Below are positions 54,491 to 64,000 of a stretch of 64,000 bases of DNA, in pieces (position 1 is the stretch's first letter; every line of letters starts with the position of its first letter). Source of the DNA: Bacillus sp. EB600 (lineage in GTDB: Bacteria; Bacillota; Bacilli; Bacillales; Cytobacillaceae); the NCBI RefSeq assembly GCF_024494385.1, contig NZ_JAEVLT010000004.1, forward strand, positions 209,168 to 273,167, given 5' to 3'. The translations under genes and the position numbers were made by a program. Under the pieces are notes generated by a model. It was given only the letters and a program-made list of their open reading frames with translations. It was not told the DNA's origin and did no database searches.

Positions 54491-55679
54491 AGATAATCTC
54501 TAATTCTTTGCCTATTTTTCCATAAATCAACAGAGCTTCATCCAACATTTCTTTTGTATGGGCTGCAGTTGGCATATTCCTCACTCTTCCGGTTCCTTTT
54601 GGTACGGTAGGGAAAGTGATCGATTTGGCATAGACACCTTCTTCCATTAGACGGCGCGAGAATTGTTGTGTTAAATTTTCCTCACCAATGATACACGGCG
54701 TAATAGGTGTTTCAGAATGTCCAATATTAAAGCCTAAGTTTTTCAAGCCTTCTTTAAGATATTTTCCGTTTTCCCAAAGTTTTTCAACTAAATCTGTTGA
54801 TTCCATCATCATACCGATTGCTTCAATACATGCGGCGGCATCACCTGGTGTCATGGATGTTGAAAAAAGGAATGGACGAGCACGAACTTTTAACCAATCA
54901 ATCAATTGCTGTGTACCGGCAACATATCCGCCAACTACACCAATGGCTTTAGAAAGAGTCCCAATCTGGAAATCGATCTTGTCTGAAAGACCAAAATGTT
55001 TAACTGTACCTGCACCTTTACCCATTACACCAGATCCATGCGCATCATCTACATAGGTAATTAATCCAAACTCTTCAGCAATCTCAACGATTTCAGGAAG
55101 CTTTGCCACATCCCCATCCATTGAAAAGACACCATCTGTGATATACATTACTTTTTCATAGTTTCCACTTTCTGTTGCTTCTTTCGCTACGCGGCGTAAA
55201 TCGTCCATATCCTGATGCTTCGCACGAAGAATTTTTGCACCAGATAAGCGGCAGCCATCAATAATGGAAGCATGATTCAATTCATCCGATATAATTGCGT
55301 CTTTCTTTGTCATAACAGCTGAAATAGCACCCATATTACAATTAAATCCGGATTGGAAAGCGATAGCTGCTTCTGTATGTTTTAAATCAGCTATTCTTTT
55401 TTCTAATTCATTATGAATGTTAATGGTTCCATTAATGGTACGAACTGCACCGGCACCAACACCATACTGCTGAATGGCTTCCATTGCCTTTTGTTTCAGT
55501 CTTTCATGATTTGCCAGACCGAGATAGTTATTGGAAGACATGTTGATGAGTGATTTGCCGTTGATCTTTACTTTAGGGCCATTTGGTCCTTCAAGTGTAT
55601 CAATCACATTGTAAAGGCCTTGTTCCCGTAGTTCATTTAACCGTGGCGTTAAAAAATCCTCTAAAACCTTATTGCCCAA
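54489..55679 (-). CDS. kbl: Glycine C-acetyltransferase (2-amino-3-ketobutyrate CoA ligase)
   Basis: PLP enzyme that splits 2-amino-3-ketobutyrate with CoA into glycine and acetyl-CoA. It has 396 residues. The PLP lysine is in [19 protein letters not shown]; other class-II aminotransferase marks are [14 protein letters not shown] and [18 protein letters not shown]. The start is TTG 55679 with AAGGAGGAAG upstream. It is first in kbl-tdh and lies downstream of a regulatory region shared with sdaA. Confidence 0.95.
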   Translation of the reverse strand: MGNKVLEDFLTPRLNELREQGLYNVIDTLEGPNGPKVKINGKSLINMSSNNYLGLANHERLKQKAMEAIQQYGVGAGAVRTINGTINIHNELEKRIADLKHTEAAIAFQSGFNCNMGAISAVMTKKDAIISDELNHASIIDGCRLSGAKILRAKHQDMDDLRRVAKEATESGNYEKVMYITDGVFSMDGDVAKLPEIVEIAEEFGLITYVDDAHGSGVMGKGAGTVKHFGLSDKIDFQIGTLSKAIGVVGGYVAGTQQLIDWLKVRARPFLFSTSMTPGDAAACIEAIGMMMESTDLVEKLWENGKYLKEGLKNLGFNIGHSETPITPCIIGEENLTQQFSRRLMEEGVYAKSITFPTVPKGTGRVRNMPTAAHTKEMLDEALLIYGKIGKELEII

Positions 55680-55747
55680 AACTAACTTCCTCCTTTTTTA
55701 TACAAGTATTTTTCCTTTAAAAATCTTCCGGTATAAATTAGTAACCA

Positions 55748-55763
55748 TTGTAATCGCTTTCAA
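55748..55763. promoter_or_regulatory. cre site in the kbl leader
   Basis: TTGTAATCGCTTTCAA fits WTGNAANCGNWNNCAW at every position. It lies about 105 bp downstream of the predicted transcription start, where CcpA could act as a roadblock. Confidence 0.6.
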
Positions 55764-55828
55764 GTTTTTGTAAAATTTTTTCTGCAATCGTTACTCATTT
55801 ATACTTTTAAACGAAACAGACAAATAAA

Positions 55829-55991
55829 GGCTCCCTTCATGAAAAATGTTTTTTGAAAACGTTTTCCTACTTTATTATAAATTTTTTTGGTGAAAAGGGA
55901 AGTGCAAATATTGTCGAAAGACGTCTCTTCATTTGCCCACTTTCATTTTTCTACCAGATCATACAACAAAAAAGGGCCATTAATTTTTAAC
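55829..55991 (-). promoter_or_regulatory. Promoter region of kbl, duplicated upstream of sdaA
   Basis: Counterpart of 51039-51197. The minus-strand -10 TATAAT is at 55879-55874. The palindrome GAAAACGTTTTC (55855-55866) sits at the predicted start and, as TGAAAACGTTTTCC, matches 13 of 14 cre positions. In the sdaA copy the central CG is TA. The far end overlaps the stop of the upstream AraC gene. Confidence 0.65.
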
Positions 55992-58308
55992 TTAATGGCT
56001 GAATTTCAAAGAGATGAACCGCATTTATCGTCAGGGTAGATTGTAAAAAGAGCTCTGACTCAATTTTTTCCCTATAAATCTGCAAATCAGGGCAGGTTCG
56101 CTGCTTTAGATAAGTAATAATTTCTTCGTCATAAATATCCTGGTTGTCAAAATTTAACCAATTAAAAAAGATTGCACCGTTATCTCGGTCAAGGATATGC
56201 CTGCGAATCTGATAATGACCGGACGGCAACCCTGAAATCACGATTTTCTTTTCCTTTGTTAAGGAGCGCAAAAAGAAATTCTCGACTGAGTACGAAGGAT
56301 TTACATAGGCGCTGTTATAGATAGCTAATTGGTATCCATGTTCACTGCTGGTTAGTAAAAAGTCTTCTCCTTCAGCCATTATTTTTGAGCCTATCTTTGT
56401 AGCAAATTGAATGTTGAAAAAAGCCGGGCGTTTCAGTTGATAATAATAAAGAAGGGAAATTCCATTCATTCCAATCATTTCATGATCGCCATTATTTTTT
56501 TCTAAACAGTCAGTATCGATCCAGAATCCCAAACCTGAAATTTCCTTCATTGCATCCAGCATATCTTTAAAAATAAGAGCTGAACGAAAAAAACTTCCAC
56601 TTAAATTTAATGTATTTCCGTAAAGCGTATTCCAATTCGTCAGATAGATCGGAATTCCTGCCATGCCTGCTATCTGCAGCGCTGCTTTCAATTTCGCACA
56701 TGATTTCTTTACATAATTCTTTACACTTTCAAAGGAGCTGTTATTCATATCGGTAAAATCCAGCTGTTCATTGGGATTACAGGTAAAACAGATATGGTCA
56801 CATTCCATTGTGGTATTTTTTAAAAAATCAGTAACAGAAATAGGTAAGCCTTTTTCCAAAGAAAAAGGCAGATGAAGACCGACTTTTGCAGGGGAAACCC
56901 ATTTCTTTACTGTTTCGTAAAAAAGGTGATAGGCGGCTGTTTGATTCCAATCTGAGCATACCCATTCAAACTGCCATTTCCCGACGTATTCCTTGCCAAA
57001 ATAACTGACACTATGCTGCAAAAACTCATTTAACTTCACAAAGTAATCAGGGTTACCCGCTACTTCTTTTTCAAACTCCACACTGATAAATGGAACTAAT
57101 CCCAGCTTTTGAAACCGGCTAAATAACCCGTCAATCAAATAAAATAGCCCATTATTTTGCAAAAGCGGTGTTGGTTTTGCAATCGTGATCGAAAACAAGT
57201 CCTTGAAATAGATATAGTCAAACTGAAGTGAATCCTGGATGAGCTTCAGTTCTGCTTGGACTTCTTCGCTCAGGGAATAGTCCAGCCGGCCAATCACTAG
57301 AATGCGATTTGTGTTTTCCATCATAAGAATTGGATCTTGCTTAAGATCAATGTTTAACGCTGAAGTCGCTGATTCTTTTATCGTTAAACTTCGGTTTTGC
57401 GGCGATATATACTTACTTAGTTCAATTAAAAAATGGGGTGAATTCACTAATGTAAATTGTTCACTAACACTATTAATTTCCTGCAGACCCGTCACCTCAT
57501 TTTTGTGAATGCTGCGGTATTCAACAGGAGTTTGATTGTACATATCCTTGAATGCTTTGTTAAAGGCTTTTACATTAGGAAAACCGTTATTTAGCGCAAC
57601 TTGCATAATGTTATGATTCGTGTAAATTAGCTCATGGACAGCTGATCGCAAACGTACTTGTTTTAAGTATTGTGAAAAACTGACGCCAACGGCCTGCTTG
57701 AAATAACGAGATAAATAGTATAAAGATAAATATTGCCGCTTGGCGATTTCCTCTAATGAGATCGGTTTGCGGTAATTTTTTTCGATAAACGTAAGAATCT
57801 CCGAAATTCTTTCATCCTCAGTGTCAGCCAACTTATCCCGTCCGAAATGGGTTGTTTTAAAGTTACGGATTAACAGTGTCAAAAATTGATATATCAAGCT
57901 GTAGATCTCGATTTCCCTTCCATCCCTCTTTTGATAATAAGCAATCAAGATTTCTGCCAATAGTTGGCGGATTTGATCAAAAAGCAGATAAAGTCCGTTA
58001 TCTGCTTTGGATGAATTGAGGTCAAAATAACAGTCATGAATATTTTGATAATGCTGCTCGATAAGACTAAAAGGAATTTTTAATGTTAAAACGACATTTT
58101 CTTTATCCCCTTTAAATGAATGAACATGATTTGCATTTATAAGCAGAAGGTCATTTTCAGCCAAATGGTATGAATTTTGATTAACCGTCACCTTAATTTC
58201 TCCTTTTATTACGAGGAGAATTTCTATACCTAAATGAATGTGCTGTGAATAATATTGAATGTTTTGTAAACTGATTTCATATGAATCCTCTTTTGCTGGT
58301 TGATACAT
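55987..58308 (-). CDS. AraC-family regulator with a degenerate GH39-like domain
   Basis: Transcription factor, 773 residues from ATG 58308 (7 bp after GAGGTGA). An N-terminal cupin covers about 15-100 (GEIKVTVNQNSYHLAEND). The AraC DNA-binding domain is at about 165-275 (ISLEEIAKRQYLSLYYLSRYFK, NGFPNVKAFNKAFKDMYNQT). The C-terminal 450 residues resemble GH39 xylosidases. Both catalytic Glu positions are lost: the NEP motif is CSD (Ser452), and the TEWN motif is TNWN (Asn558). It is probably a ligand sensor. It lies upstream of kbl-tdh on the same strand. Confidence 0.85.
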   Translation of the reverse strand: MYQPAKEDSYEISLQNIQYYSQHIHLGIEILLVIKGEIKVTVNQNSYHLAENDLLLINANHVHSFKGDKENVVLTLKIPFSLIEQHYQNIHDCYFDLNSSKADNGLYLLFDQIRQLLAEILIAYYQKRDGREIEIYSLIYQFLTLLIRNFKTTHFGRDKLADTEDERISEILTFIEKNYRKPISLEEIAKRQYLSLYYLSRYFKQAVGVSFSQYLKQVRLRSAVHELIYTNHNIMQVALNNGFPNVKAFNKAFKDMYNQTPVEYRSIHKNEVTGLQEINSVSEQFTLVNSPHFLIELSKYISPQNRSLTIKESATSALNIDLKQDPILMMENTNRILVIGRLDYSLSEEVQAELKLIQDSLQFDYIYFKDLFSITIAKPTPLLQNNGLFYLIDGLFSRFQKLGLVPFISVEFEKEVAGNPDYFVKLNEFLQHSVSYFGKEYVGKWQFEWVCSDWNQTAAYHLFYETVKKWVSPAKVGLHLPFSLEKGLPISVTDFLKNTTMECDHICFTCNPNEQLDFTDMNNSSFESVKNYVKKSCAKLKAALQIAGMAGIPIYLTNWNTLYGNTLNLSGSFFRSALIFKDMLDAMKEISGLGFWIDTDCLEKNNGDHEMIGMNGISLLYYYQLKRPAFFNIQFATKIGSKIMAEGEDFLLTSSEHGYQLAIYNSAYVNPSYSVENFFLRSLTKEKKIVISGLPSGHYQIRRHILDRDNGAIFFNWLNFDNQDIYDEEIITYLKQRTCPDLQIYREKIESELFLQSTLTINAVHLFEIQPLS

Positions 58309-58428
58309 GAACATTCACCTCAAACTGAGTACTTATAATACGATAATTATTGTTAATTTTTTTCAGGCCATACATCCCTTTTCAATTAGTATTTTATTAT
58401 TTATACCATATAAATCCTAAAATAAAAT

Positions 58429-58465
58429 AAAGCATAAGTCTTCCATTTTGGAAAACTTATGCTTT
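58429..58465 (-). terminator. Terminator of tmRNA
   Basis: AAAGCATAAGT and ACTTATGCTTT arms with inner TTCC/GGAA pairing, 40 bp beyond the CCA end of tmRNA; the minus strand continues TATTTTATTTT. Confidence 0.75.
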
Positions 58466-58504
58466 AAGTCACTATTGAATATTAATTTTGTTCCACCTAT
58501 GTAT

Positions 58505-58864
58505 TGGTGGAGACGGTGGGAATCGAACCCACGTCCAAAGATATCGGCACTTAAGCTTCTACGAGTGTAGTCGACATATTGGCGCTTCGCTGATCCTTTT
58601 GCCTGCCGACAGGCGGCCGGTCAGCTAGCCTGGTTGTTCTCTTCCTTCATCCTCAGGCGGTGGAATCCGGCGTAGCCCACTAAGAGTGAGTCCCTTACCC
58701 TACCACATGGGCAATGGAGGGAGGAACCGCTAAAGCGCTATTAAGCTGCTAAAGCGAAAGAGTTTTGTGTTTTGCCAGTTATTGGCTTTGACGTTTTAAC
58801 GAGGCCGATCCCCTCGACTCGCAACCTAAGCTCGAACTACCCCTGTCGAATCCGTAGCGTCCCC
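58505..58864 (-). ncRNA. ssrA: Transfer-messenger RNA (tmRNA)
   Basis: Frees stalled ribosomes and tags the unfinished protein. The minus strand begins GGGGACGCTACGGATTCGAC and ends with a tRNA-Ala-like half, GTTCGATTCCCACCGTCTCC plus ACCA, about 360 nt. The tag frame GGCAAAACACAA onward encodes GKTQNSFALAA followed by TAA; the final ALAA is the protease signal. It lies upstream-adjacent to smpB and rnr, as in other Bacillaceae. Confidence 0.97.
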
Positions 58865-59019
58865 ATATAAAATGGTCAACCGCCGATTAGGCAAGTTTGA
58901 CGTTCAGGAAACTCAGATGTGCTGAGCTTTAAGTTATCGCCGCAATCCCTTGCGACATAAGTAATTATAACATAGTCACAGTAAATTGCAATTGTAAGTA
59001 TTTGTAAGTTAACTAGAAT

Positions 59020-59487
59020 CTATATCTTCTGACGGTCACGAAACGCACGCTCAATTTCACGATTTGCTTCTTTTTTCTTCAACGTCTCACGTTTATCGTA
59101 ATTCTTTTTACCTTTTGCTAAGCCAAGCAATACTTTTGCAAAGCCATTCTTCAAATAAACCTTTAGTGGTATAAGCGCAAAACCTGCTTCTTTTGCTTCA
59201 CCATACAGCTTAGCAATTTCCTTGTTATGGAGCAAAAGTTTCCGCGGCCTCAATGGATCATGGTTAAACCGGTTTCCCTGCTCATATGGACTAATGTGCA
59301 TACTATATAACCATGCCTCACCATTTTGGATTCGTGCATAAGAGTCTTTTAAATTACATTTGCCAGCCCGAATTGACTTTATTTCCGTGCCCTGCAAAAC
59401 AATCCCCGCTTCATACGTTTCCTCAATAAAATAATCATGGTAGGCCTTTTTATTCTGTGAAACAACCTTTCCTTCACCCTTTGGCAT
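59020..59487 (-). CDS. smpB: SsrA-binding protein SmpB
   Basis: Binds tmRNA and places it in the stalled ribosome. It has 155 residues. Family hallmarks are [26 protein letters not shown] (as segments), [36 protein letters not shown] and a basic C-terminal tail. GAGGTGAGATT precedes the ATG. It is encoded immediately before ssrA. Confidence 0.97.
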   Translation of the reverse strand: MPKGEGKVVSQNKKAYHDYFIEETYEAGIVLQGTEIKSIRAGKCNLKDSYARIQNGEAWLYSMHISPYEQGNRFNHDPLRPRKLLLHNKEIAKLYGEAKEAGFALIPLKVYLKNGFAKVLLGLAKGKKNYDKRETLKKKEANREIERAFRDRQKI

Positions 59488-59541
59488 AATCTCACCTCTT
59501 TTATGTCTCTCTATTTTAACAGACTTTAGTCAAAACCGAAA

Positions 59542-59564
59542 GAGAGCCTTACTATAAGGCTCTC
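59542..59564. terminator. Hairpin between rnr and smpB
   Basis: GAGAGCCTT and AAGGCTCTC perfect 9-bp arms with a 5-base loop; flanking T-richness on the minus strand is modest. Confidence 0.6.
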
Positions 59565-59628
59565 ACACATCATCGTTGGGCAACAAACGAATCTTTTGAT
59601 GGACCGTTGTCACTCTCTTTCATTACTT

Positions 59629-61977
59629 TTAACGTTTCTTCTTCCGTTTTGTGCTTTTTGCTTTTGGAACATTATCATAATACTTTCGTTTCTTTTTCGG
59701 CTTGCCGTCTTGACCGGCCGTTGCCGTTCCCCCTTGCTTATTCCGGTTGTCATCCGTTTTTCCGCGCCGCGGTTTTTTCTCATTGCTGCCTGTTTTAAAG
59801 ACCTTCGGAACTGTGGGACGATCTCTGCGAGGTGTCCCCTTCATCCCAACGATTTCAAAATCTATGGCTCTTTCATCTTTGTTAACCTTAACGACACGAA
59901 TCGTAATTTCGTCTCCAATGCGGAACACATTGCCTGTCCGTTCACCAATCATCGCATAGTGACGTTCATCGTAGCGGTAGTAATCATCAGTCATGTAACT
60001 GACATGGACAAGGCCTTCAATCGTATTTGCCAGTTCAACAAACAGACCGAAATTGGTGACCGAGCTGATAATCCCGTCATATTCTTCGCCAATTTTGTCT
60101 TCCATGTATTCCGTTTTCTTCAATTCATCTGTTTCACGCTCAGCCTCGACAGCGCGGCGTTCCATTTTCGATGTATGGTCAGCGATTTCTGGCAGGCGGG
60201 CATTCCATTTTTCCCGCGTTGTTTCATCAAGCTTTCCTTCGATTAGATACGTCCGAATTAAGCGATGAACAATCGTATCCGGATAACGGCGGATTGGCGA
60301 TGTAAAGTGGGTATAAAACTTTGTTGATAATCCAAAATGACCAAGGCACTCAGGATAATACTTTGCCTGCTGCATCGAGCGCAGCATGACGGTTGATACG
60401 ACCATTTCTTCTGGCTTGCCTTGCACCTCTTCAATGATCTCCTGCAGGGCTCTTGGATGAACGTCATTTGCTGTGCCTTTCACAATATAGCCAAAGTTTG
60501 TGATAAACTCGAAAAATCTCCGCAGCTTATCTTCCTTTGGTTCCTCGTGAATTCGGTAGATGAACGGTACCTCCATCCAATGAAAATGTTCGGCAACCGT
60601 TTCATTGGCGGCCAACATGAATTCTTCAATCAATTTCTCCGCAACTGAACGTTCACGCAGTACGACATCTGTCGGTTTCCCATCCTCATCGACAAGTACC
60701 TTCGATTCTTTAAAATCAAAATCAATTGCACCGCGATTCATCCGTTTATTTCGTAAAATTGCTGCGAGCTCTTCCATCAATTCAAACATTGGCACAATCG
60801 CTTCATAGCGATTCCGCGTCTCCTCATCGTGATCAACAAGGATTCGATTCACATCAGAATAAGTCATCCGCTCCGTCGTTTTAATGACACTTTGAAAAAT
60901 ATCATGATCAACCACGACACCTTCAGCATCTATTTCCATGCTGCAAGACAATGTTAACCGATCCACCTTTGGATTTAACGAACATATTCCGTTGGATAGT
61001 CGGTGCGGGATCATCGGAATAACCCTGTCGACCAAATAAACGCTTGTTCCACGTTCTTCTGCTTCCCGATCGATTGGCGATCCTTCTTTAACATAATGGC
61101 TGACATCGGCAATATGGACGCCTAATTTATAATTGCCATTTTCAAGCTTTGTCACCGTTACGGCATCATCGAGATCCTTTGCATCGGCGCCATCAATCGT
61201 GACAATGACCTCATTTCTAAGATCACGGCGATTAGCCAATTCACTTTCATCAATCGTATCAGGCGTGTCTTCTGCTTGTTTGAGCACTTCATCCTCGAAT
61301 CCAAGCGGCAAGCCGTGCTTATGAATAACGGACAGGATGTCTACGCCAGGATCATTTTTATGGCCTAGTATTTCAACAATTTCGCCTTCTGCACTTTTTC
61401 GCCCTTCCGGGTAGGTCGTCAGCTTAACTACAACCTTATGTCCCTCGACCGCACCCTTTGAAGCCGATTTTGGTATAAAAATATCGCTGGCAAATTTTTT
61501 ATCATCAGGAATGACAAAGCCAAAATGCTTGCTTTCTGAATACGTTCCAACGATTTGCTGGATGCCTCTCTCAAGGATCCGGATCACGCTTCCTTCACGG
61601 CGCTGCCCATTGCTTTCCCCGGACACACGGACCATAACGGTATCGCCATGCATCGCATTATTGGTTTCCGTCGGTGGGATAAAAATATCATCCATCCCCG
61701 GCTCATCAGGGGCTACAAACGCAAATCCTTTCGCATGCCCGATCAGCCTGCCGCGTACTAGATTCATTTTTTCCGGTAAGCCGTAACGATTACTCCTAGT
61801 CCGAACAACAAGCCCTTTTTCCTCCATATGGACAAGCGCCTTGACAAACTCCTTAAAATCACTGGAGTCTTCAATCCCAAACGCCTGTTCAAGCTCTTGA
61901 ACAGTTAATGGTTTATAGGCCTCATCCTTCATATAATGTAAAAGCTTTTCAACATGCTTTTCAATAGCATCTTCCAA
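59629..61977 (-). CDS. rnr: Ribonuclease R
   Basis: 3'-5' exoribonuclease that degrades structured RNA, including messages released by tmRNA. It has 782 residues. In order: winged-helix domain (about 1-65), two cold-shock domains, the RNB catalytic domain with [16 protein letters not shown] and [13 protein letters not shown], an S1 domain (about 630-715), and a very basic tail ending [11 protein letters not shown] 61977 has AAGGAGG 7 bp upstream. Confidence 0.97.
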   Translation of the reverse strand: MEDAIEKHVEKLLHYMKDEAYKPLTVQELEQAFGIEDSSDFKEFVKALVHMEEKGLVVRTRSNRYGLPEKMNLVRGRLIGHAKGFAFVAPDEPGMDDIFIPPTETNNAMHGDTVMVRVSGESNGQRREGSVIRILERGIQQIVGTYSESKHFGFVIPDDKKFASDIFIPKSASKGAVEGHKVVVKLTTYPEGRKSAEGEIVEILGHKNDPGVDILSVIHKHGLPLGFEDEVLKQAEDTPDTIDESELANRRDLRNEVIVTIDGADAKDLDDAVTVTKLENGNYKLGVHIADVSHYVKEGSPIDREAEERGTSVYLVDRVIPMIPHRLSNGICSLNPKVDRLTLSCSMEIDAEGVVVDHDIFQSVIKTTERMTYSDVNRILVDHDEETRNRYEAIVPMFELMEELAAILRNKRMNRGAIDFDFKESKVLVDEDGKPTDVVLRERSVAEKLIEEFMLAANETVAEHFHWMEVPFIYRIHEEPKEDKLRRFFEFITNFGYIVKGTANDVHPRALQEIIEEVQGKPEEMVVSTVMLRSMQQAKYYPECLGHFGLSTKFYTHFTSPIRRYPDTIVHRLIRTYLIEGKLDETTREKWNARLPEIADHTSKMERRAVEAERETDELKKTEYMEDKIGEEYDGIISSVTNFGLFVELANTIEGLVHVSYMTDDYYRYDERHYAMIGERTGNVFRIGDEITIRVVKVNKDERAIDFEIVGMKGTPRRDRPTVPKVFKTGSNEKKPRRGKTDDNRNKQGGTATAGQDGKPKKKRKYYDNVPKAKSTKRKKKR

Positions 61978-61989
61978 ATAAATTCCTCC

Positions 61990-62742
61990 TTATAAGTCAT
62001 CATTCCAATCTAGTTTTTCTAAAAAGGCATAAACATCTTCATGAAGCTGCGCACGTTCTTTATCAAGCGTAATAACATGTCCTGACTGTTCATACCATTT
62101 TATTTCTTTAAAATCAGATTCTACTCGATTGTAAATAATGTTCGCACTATCAGTGTTAATCATCCGATCCTGCCGGGCCTGGACAACAAATGTCGGAGCA
62201 TAAACCAAATCCACATGGTCCCGGACATCTGCAATTAATGCTTGTAGTGCTGTTAATGTTTGCATTGGTGTCTTTTCAAAGTCTCTCATTTCTACTTCAA
62301 TTTGCTCAATGGTTTTTCCTTCATGTTTCTTATATTCCCGGGCATAATCAAGAATACCTTTATACATGACCTCTTCACTTTTTATATACATTGGCGCACA
62401 CATAGGAATAATACCCTTTATAGGAACAGTGTAACCTAATTTTAAAGAAAATACCCCGCCAAGTGACAGTCCGGCTACCGCTATTTCATTATGGCCCTTC
62501 TTTTTTAAAAATTCATACCCATTTATGACATCTTTCCACCAATCCTCAGGGCCTGTATGGACGAGCTCCTCCGGCGGAACACCATGGCCTTTATAATGTG
62601 GGGCATGGCATGTATAGCCTTTCTTTTCTAAAAAACGCCCCAGCATCCGCACATCGGCAGAATTCCCTGTAAATCCATGTAATAAAAGTACCGCTCTTTT
62701 TCCAGCTTCAAACGTAAACGGCTTTGTGATCTTTACTTTCAT
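61990..62742 (-). CDS. est: Carboxylesterase
   Basis: Alpha/beta hydrolase, 250 residues, orthologous by sequence and position to B. subtilis YvaK. The oxyanion segment is [20 protein letters not shown], the nucleophile elbow is [15 protein letters not shown] (Ser about 94), Asp lies in [13 protein letters not shown] and His in [14 protein letters not shown]. It hydrolyses short acyl esters in relatives. Only 12 bp separate it from rnr. AAGAGGATTACA precedes the ATG. Confidence 0.93.
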   Translation of the reverse strand: MKVKITKPFTFEAGKRAVLLLHGFTGNSADVRMLGRFLEKKGYTCHAPHYKGHGVPPEELVHTGPEDWWKDVINGYEFLKKKGHNEIAVAGLSLGGVFSLKLGYTVPIKGIIPMCAPMYIKSEEVMYKGILDYAREYKKHEGKTIEQIEVEMRDFEKTPMQTLTALQALIADVRDHVDLVYAPTFVVQARQDRMINTDSANIIYNRVESDFKEIKWYEQSGHVITLDKERAQLHEDVYAFLEKLDWNDDL

Positions 62743-62894
62743 TGTAATCCTCTTTTCCTATTCACTTCTCTTAGTTTAAGCAAAGAATGGGGCAACATTC
62801 CAGAAAAAAGGCTTAGTTCCGGAAAAGTTCACTATTTCGATTCTTGTTAAAATAGGTAATTTTTCATAGAATGAAGATAAATTGGAGGTGGACG

Positions 62895-63824
62895 ATGATT
62901 GTTGTGAAGGCGCGTTGTGAATCAGAAGAATTATTGATGTTTCGCAGTTTGAACTTGCGGATGGAATTAACTAGAAATGATGCATATTATTATTCTAATT
63001 TAGAGAAAGGATATGAGGGTGAATGTCAATTTGATCAGCTGGTGGAGTCACAGTTGCCCGATGATTGGCTGGCTATCAATGATTTGCTGCTTGAATGCAA
63101 CAACACGATTTTTCAGATTGATTCTTTGCTGATTGGTTATGGGATTATTTTTGTAAATGATGTGAAAAATTATGATGGTGACTTTATTATCAAAGATGGT
63201 AAATGGTTTACAGTTTCCGGAAATGAAGTCAGCGATCCATTGGATCAATTAAAAAGATGTGAGTCGTTGCTCAGACGTTTGCTCCATCATCTTGGTTTTA
63301 CTCTTCCGATCGAATCCCGCCTTGTGTTCATTAACCCCGAATTTTATCTCTATCATGCTCCTCTGAGTACACAGATGATCTTTTTTCCACAGCTGAATCG
63401 CTTTATGAACCAATTAAAAATGAAGTCAGGCAAATTAGATGGGCGCCAATTTAAAGTAGCGCACAAATTAGTTTCTTTGAATAAACAGACGTCAGTTTTT
63501 AGCAGGGTACCTGAGTTTCGGTATGAGCAATTGGAAAAAGGGATTGCATGTCGAACCGGGAAAGCATTTATGAATACCTACAATAAACATACATTAGTCT
63601 GTAACGAGTGCGGTTGCCATGAAGATGTGGAGTCTGCCATTTTACGGAATGTAGCAGTATTTAGACTGCTGTTTCCGGATCAGAAGATTACTACGAATTC
63701 TATATATAAATGGTGTAAGATTATTCCTAAAAAAACAATCTGGAGGATTCTTGCGAAGAATTTCAAGTATCAGGGGCATGGGAAAACAGCTCATTTCGTA
63801 GATTTAGTTAGTAAATTTAATTAA
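62895..63824 (+). CDS. NERD-domain (nuclease-related) protein
   Basis: Protein of 309 residues. The NERD domain covers about 45-150: YEGECQFDQLVESQLPDDWL, FQIDSLLIGYGIIFVNDVKNY and FINPEFYLYH carry the predicted nuclease-like acidic and Lys residues (the Glu after GY, FQID, and DVKNY). A C-terminal region has one CxxC (CNECGC). I start at ATG 62895 after GGAGGTGG. Activity is unknown. It lies divergent from est, where B. subtilis has secG. Confidence 0.8.
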   Translation: MIVVKARCESEELLMFRSLNLRMELTRNDAYYYSNLEKGYEGECQFDQLVESQLPDDWLAINDLLLECNNTIFQIDSLLIGYGIIFVNDVKNYDGDFIIKDGKWFTVSGNEVSDPLDQLKRCESLLRRLLHHLGFTLPIESRLVFINPEFYLYHAPLSTQMIFFPQLNRFMNQLKMKSGKLDGRQFKVAHKLVSLNKQTSVFSRVPEFRYEQLEKGIACRTGKAFMNTYNKHTLVCNECGCHEDVESAILRNVAVFRLLFPDQKITTNSIYKWCKIIPKKTIWRILAKNFKYQGHGKTAHFVDLVSKFN

Positions 63825-63839
63825 ACTTTTTATGAGTAT

Positions 63840-64000
63840 AGGAATCATACTGCTACTTTGTTTCCCGTTCTTCTCTTTTTCGCATGAGTTCGGGAATCAT
63901 ACTGCTGCTTTGTTTCCCGTTCTTCTCTTTTTTGCATGAGTTCGGGAATCATACTGCTGCTTTGTTTCCCGTTCTTCTCTTTTTCGCATGAGTTCGCATG
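63840..64000. repeat. 52-bp tandem repeat, three copies, reaching the window edge
   Basis: Units begin at about 63840, 63892 and 63944. Each reads GGGAATCATACTGCTGCTTT, GTTTCCCGTTCTTCTC, TTTTTCGCATGAGTTC, nearly identical except for ACT/GCT and one T/C change. Each unit can form a GGGAA/TTCCC hairpin followed by a T-rich tract. It follows the NERD gene and may continue past the right edge. Confidence 0.88.

Noticed and set aside
55860..55991. Sigma-54 (SigL) promoter upstream of kbl
   Set aside because: TTTGCAC occurs, but no GG at the required 10-base distance upstream; TATAAT fits sigma-A better.
59596..60246. 216-residue open frame on the plus strand
   Set aside because: Antisense to rnr, with no family-like motif and no binding site.
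63840..64000. CRISPR array at the right edge
   Set aside because: The full 52-bp unit is repeated with no variable spacer.

Overview
The window looks like chromosomal DNA of a spore-forming Bacillaceae bacterium, probably Neobacillus, Peribacillus or a close relative. The signs are low GC, strong GGAGG-type ribosome binding sites, frequent TTG and GTG starts, sporulation genes, and long stretches in Bacillus subtilis gene order (yutD to yunE, suf, yurZ, metNPQ, yusD to fadM, and est-rnr-smpB-ssrA). The species assignment is an inference; no rRNA gene is present.

Layout. 1-3124 is an accessory aromatic-degradation operon on the minus strand: catechol 2,3-dioxygenase, then the beta, effector and alpha subunits of a diiron phenol hydroxylase, running off the left edge. 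3483-10137 holds the conserved yutD, yutC, lipA, lytH, yunB, yunC, yunD and yunE block. 10347-15561 is the sufCDSUB iron-sulfur operon, followed by yurZ. 15989-20868 holds methionine uptake (metNPQ) and O-acetylhomoserine sulfhydrylase, each behind its own SAM-I riboswitch. 21113-24809 holds yusD to yusI, including two tandem gcvH genes. 25055-32121 is the fatty-acid beta-oxidation operon fadNAE with a FadR box, plus the proline dehydrogenase fadM and small yuzL. 32382-48422 is a mixed region: rodA-like gene, uppP, an MFS/LysR pair, a two-component system, a MASE3 sensor, nadE, a GerPA-like protein, an acyl-CoA thioesterase, a serine hydrolase, an AI-2E-family protein and a PAS kinase. 48423-49360 is non-coding and carries two candidate small RNAs and the remnant of an EAL protein. 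49361-58308 is a serine/threonine catabolism region: fused L-serine dehydratase, amino-acid permease, tdh, kbl and an AraC regulator. 58505-62742 is tmRNA, smpB, rnr and est. A NERD-domain gene and a 52-bp tandem repeat close the window.

How the parts connect. LipA makes lipoyl groups and the GcvH proteins carry them. Tdh and Kbl turn threonine into glycine and acetyl-CoA, and serine dehydratase turns serine into pyruvate. tmRNA, SmpB and RNase R form the ribosome-rescue set.

Most interesting signals. (1) Three loci carry 11-bp-phased TTCAYA-type boxes at the same distance from a -10 hexamer. One lies between an OmpR-type two-component operon and a divergent candidate small RNA; the other two precede tandem paralogous candidate small RNAs with C-rich, anti-Shine-Dalgarno-like segments. 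This suggests an undescribed two-component/sRNA regulon. (2) About 160 bp upstream of sdaA and kbl are duplicated, including a 12-bp palindrome at the predicted transcription start. (3) A six-copy array with a 20-21 bp period lies between fadN and fadA. (4) A GcvH paralogue has an E2-like ETDK lipoyl site. (5) An AraC regulator carries a GH39-like domain that has lost both catalytic glutamates.
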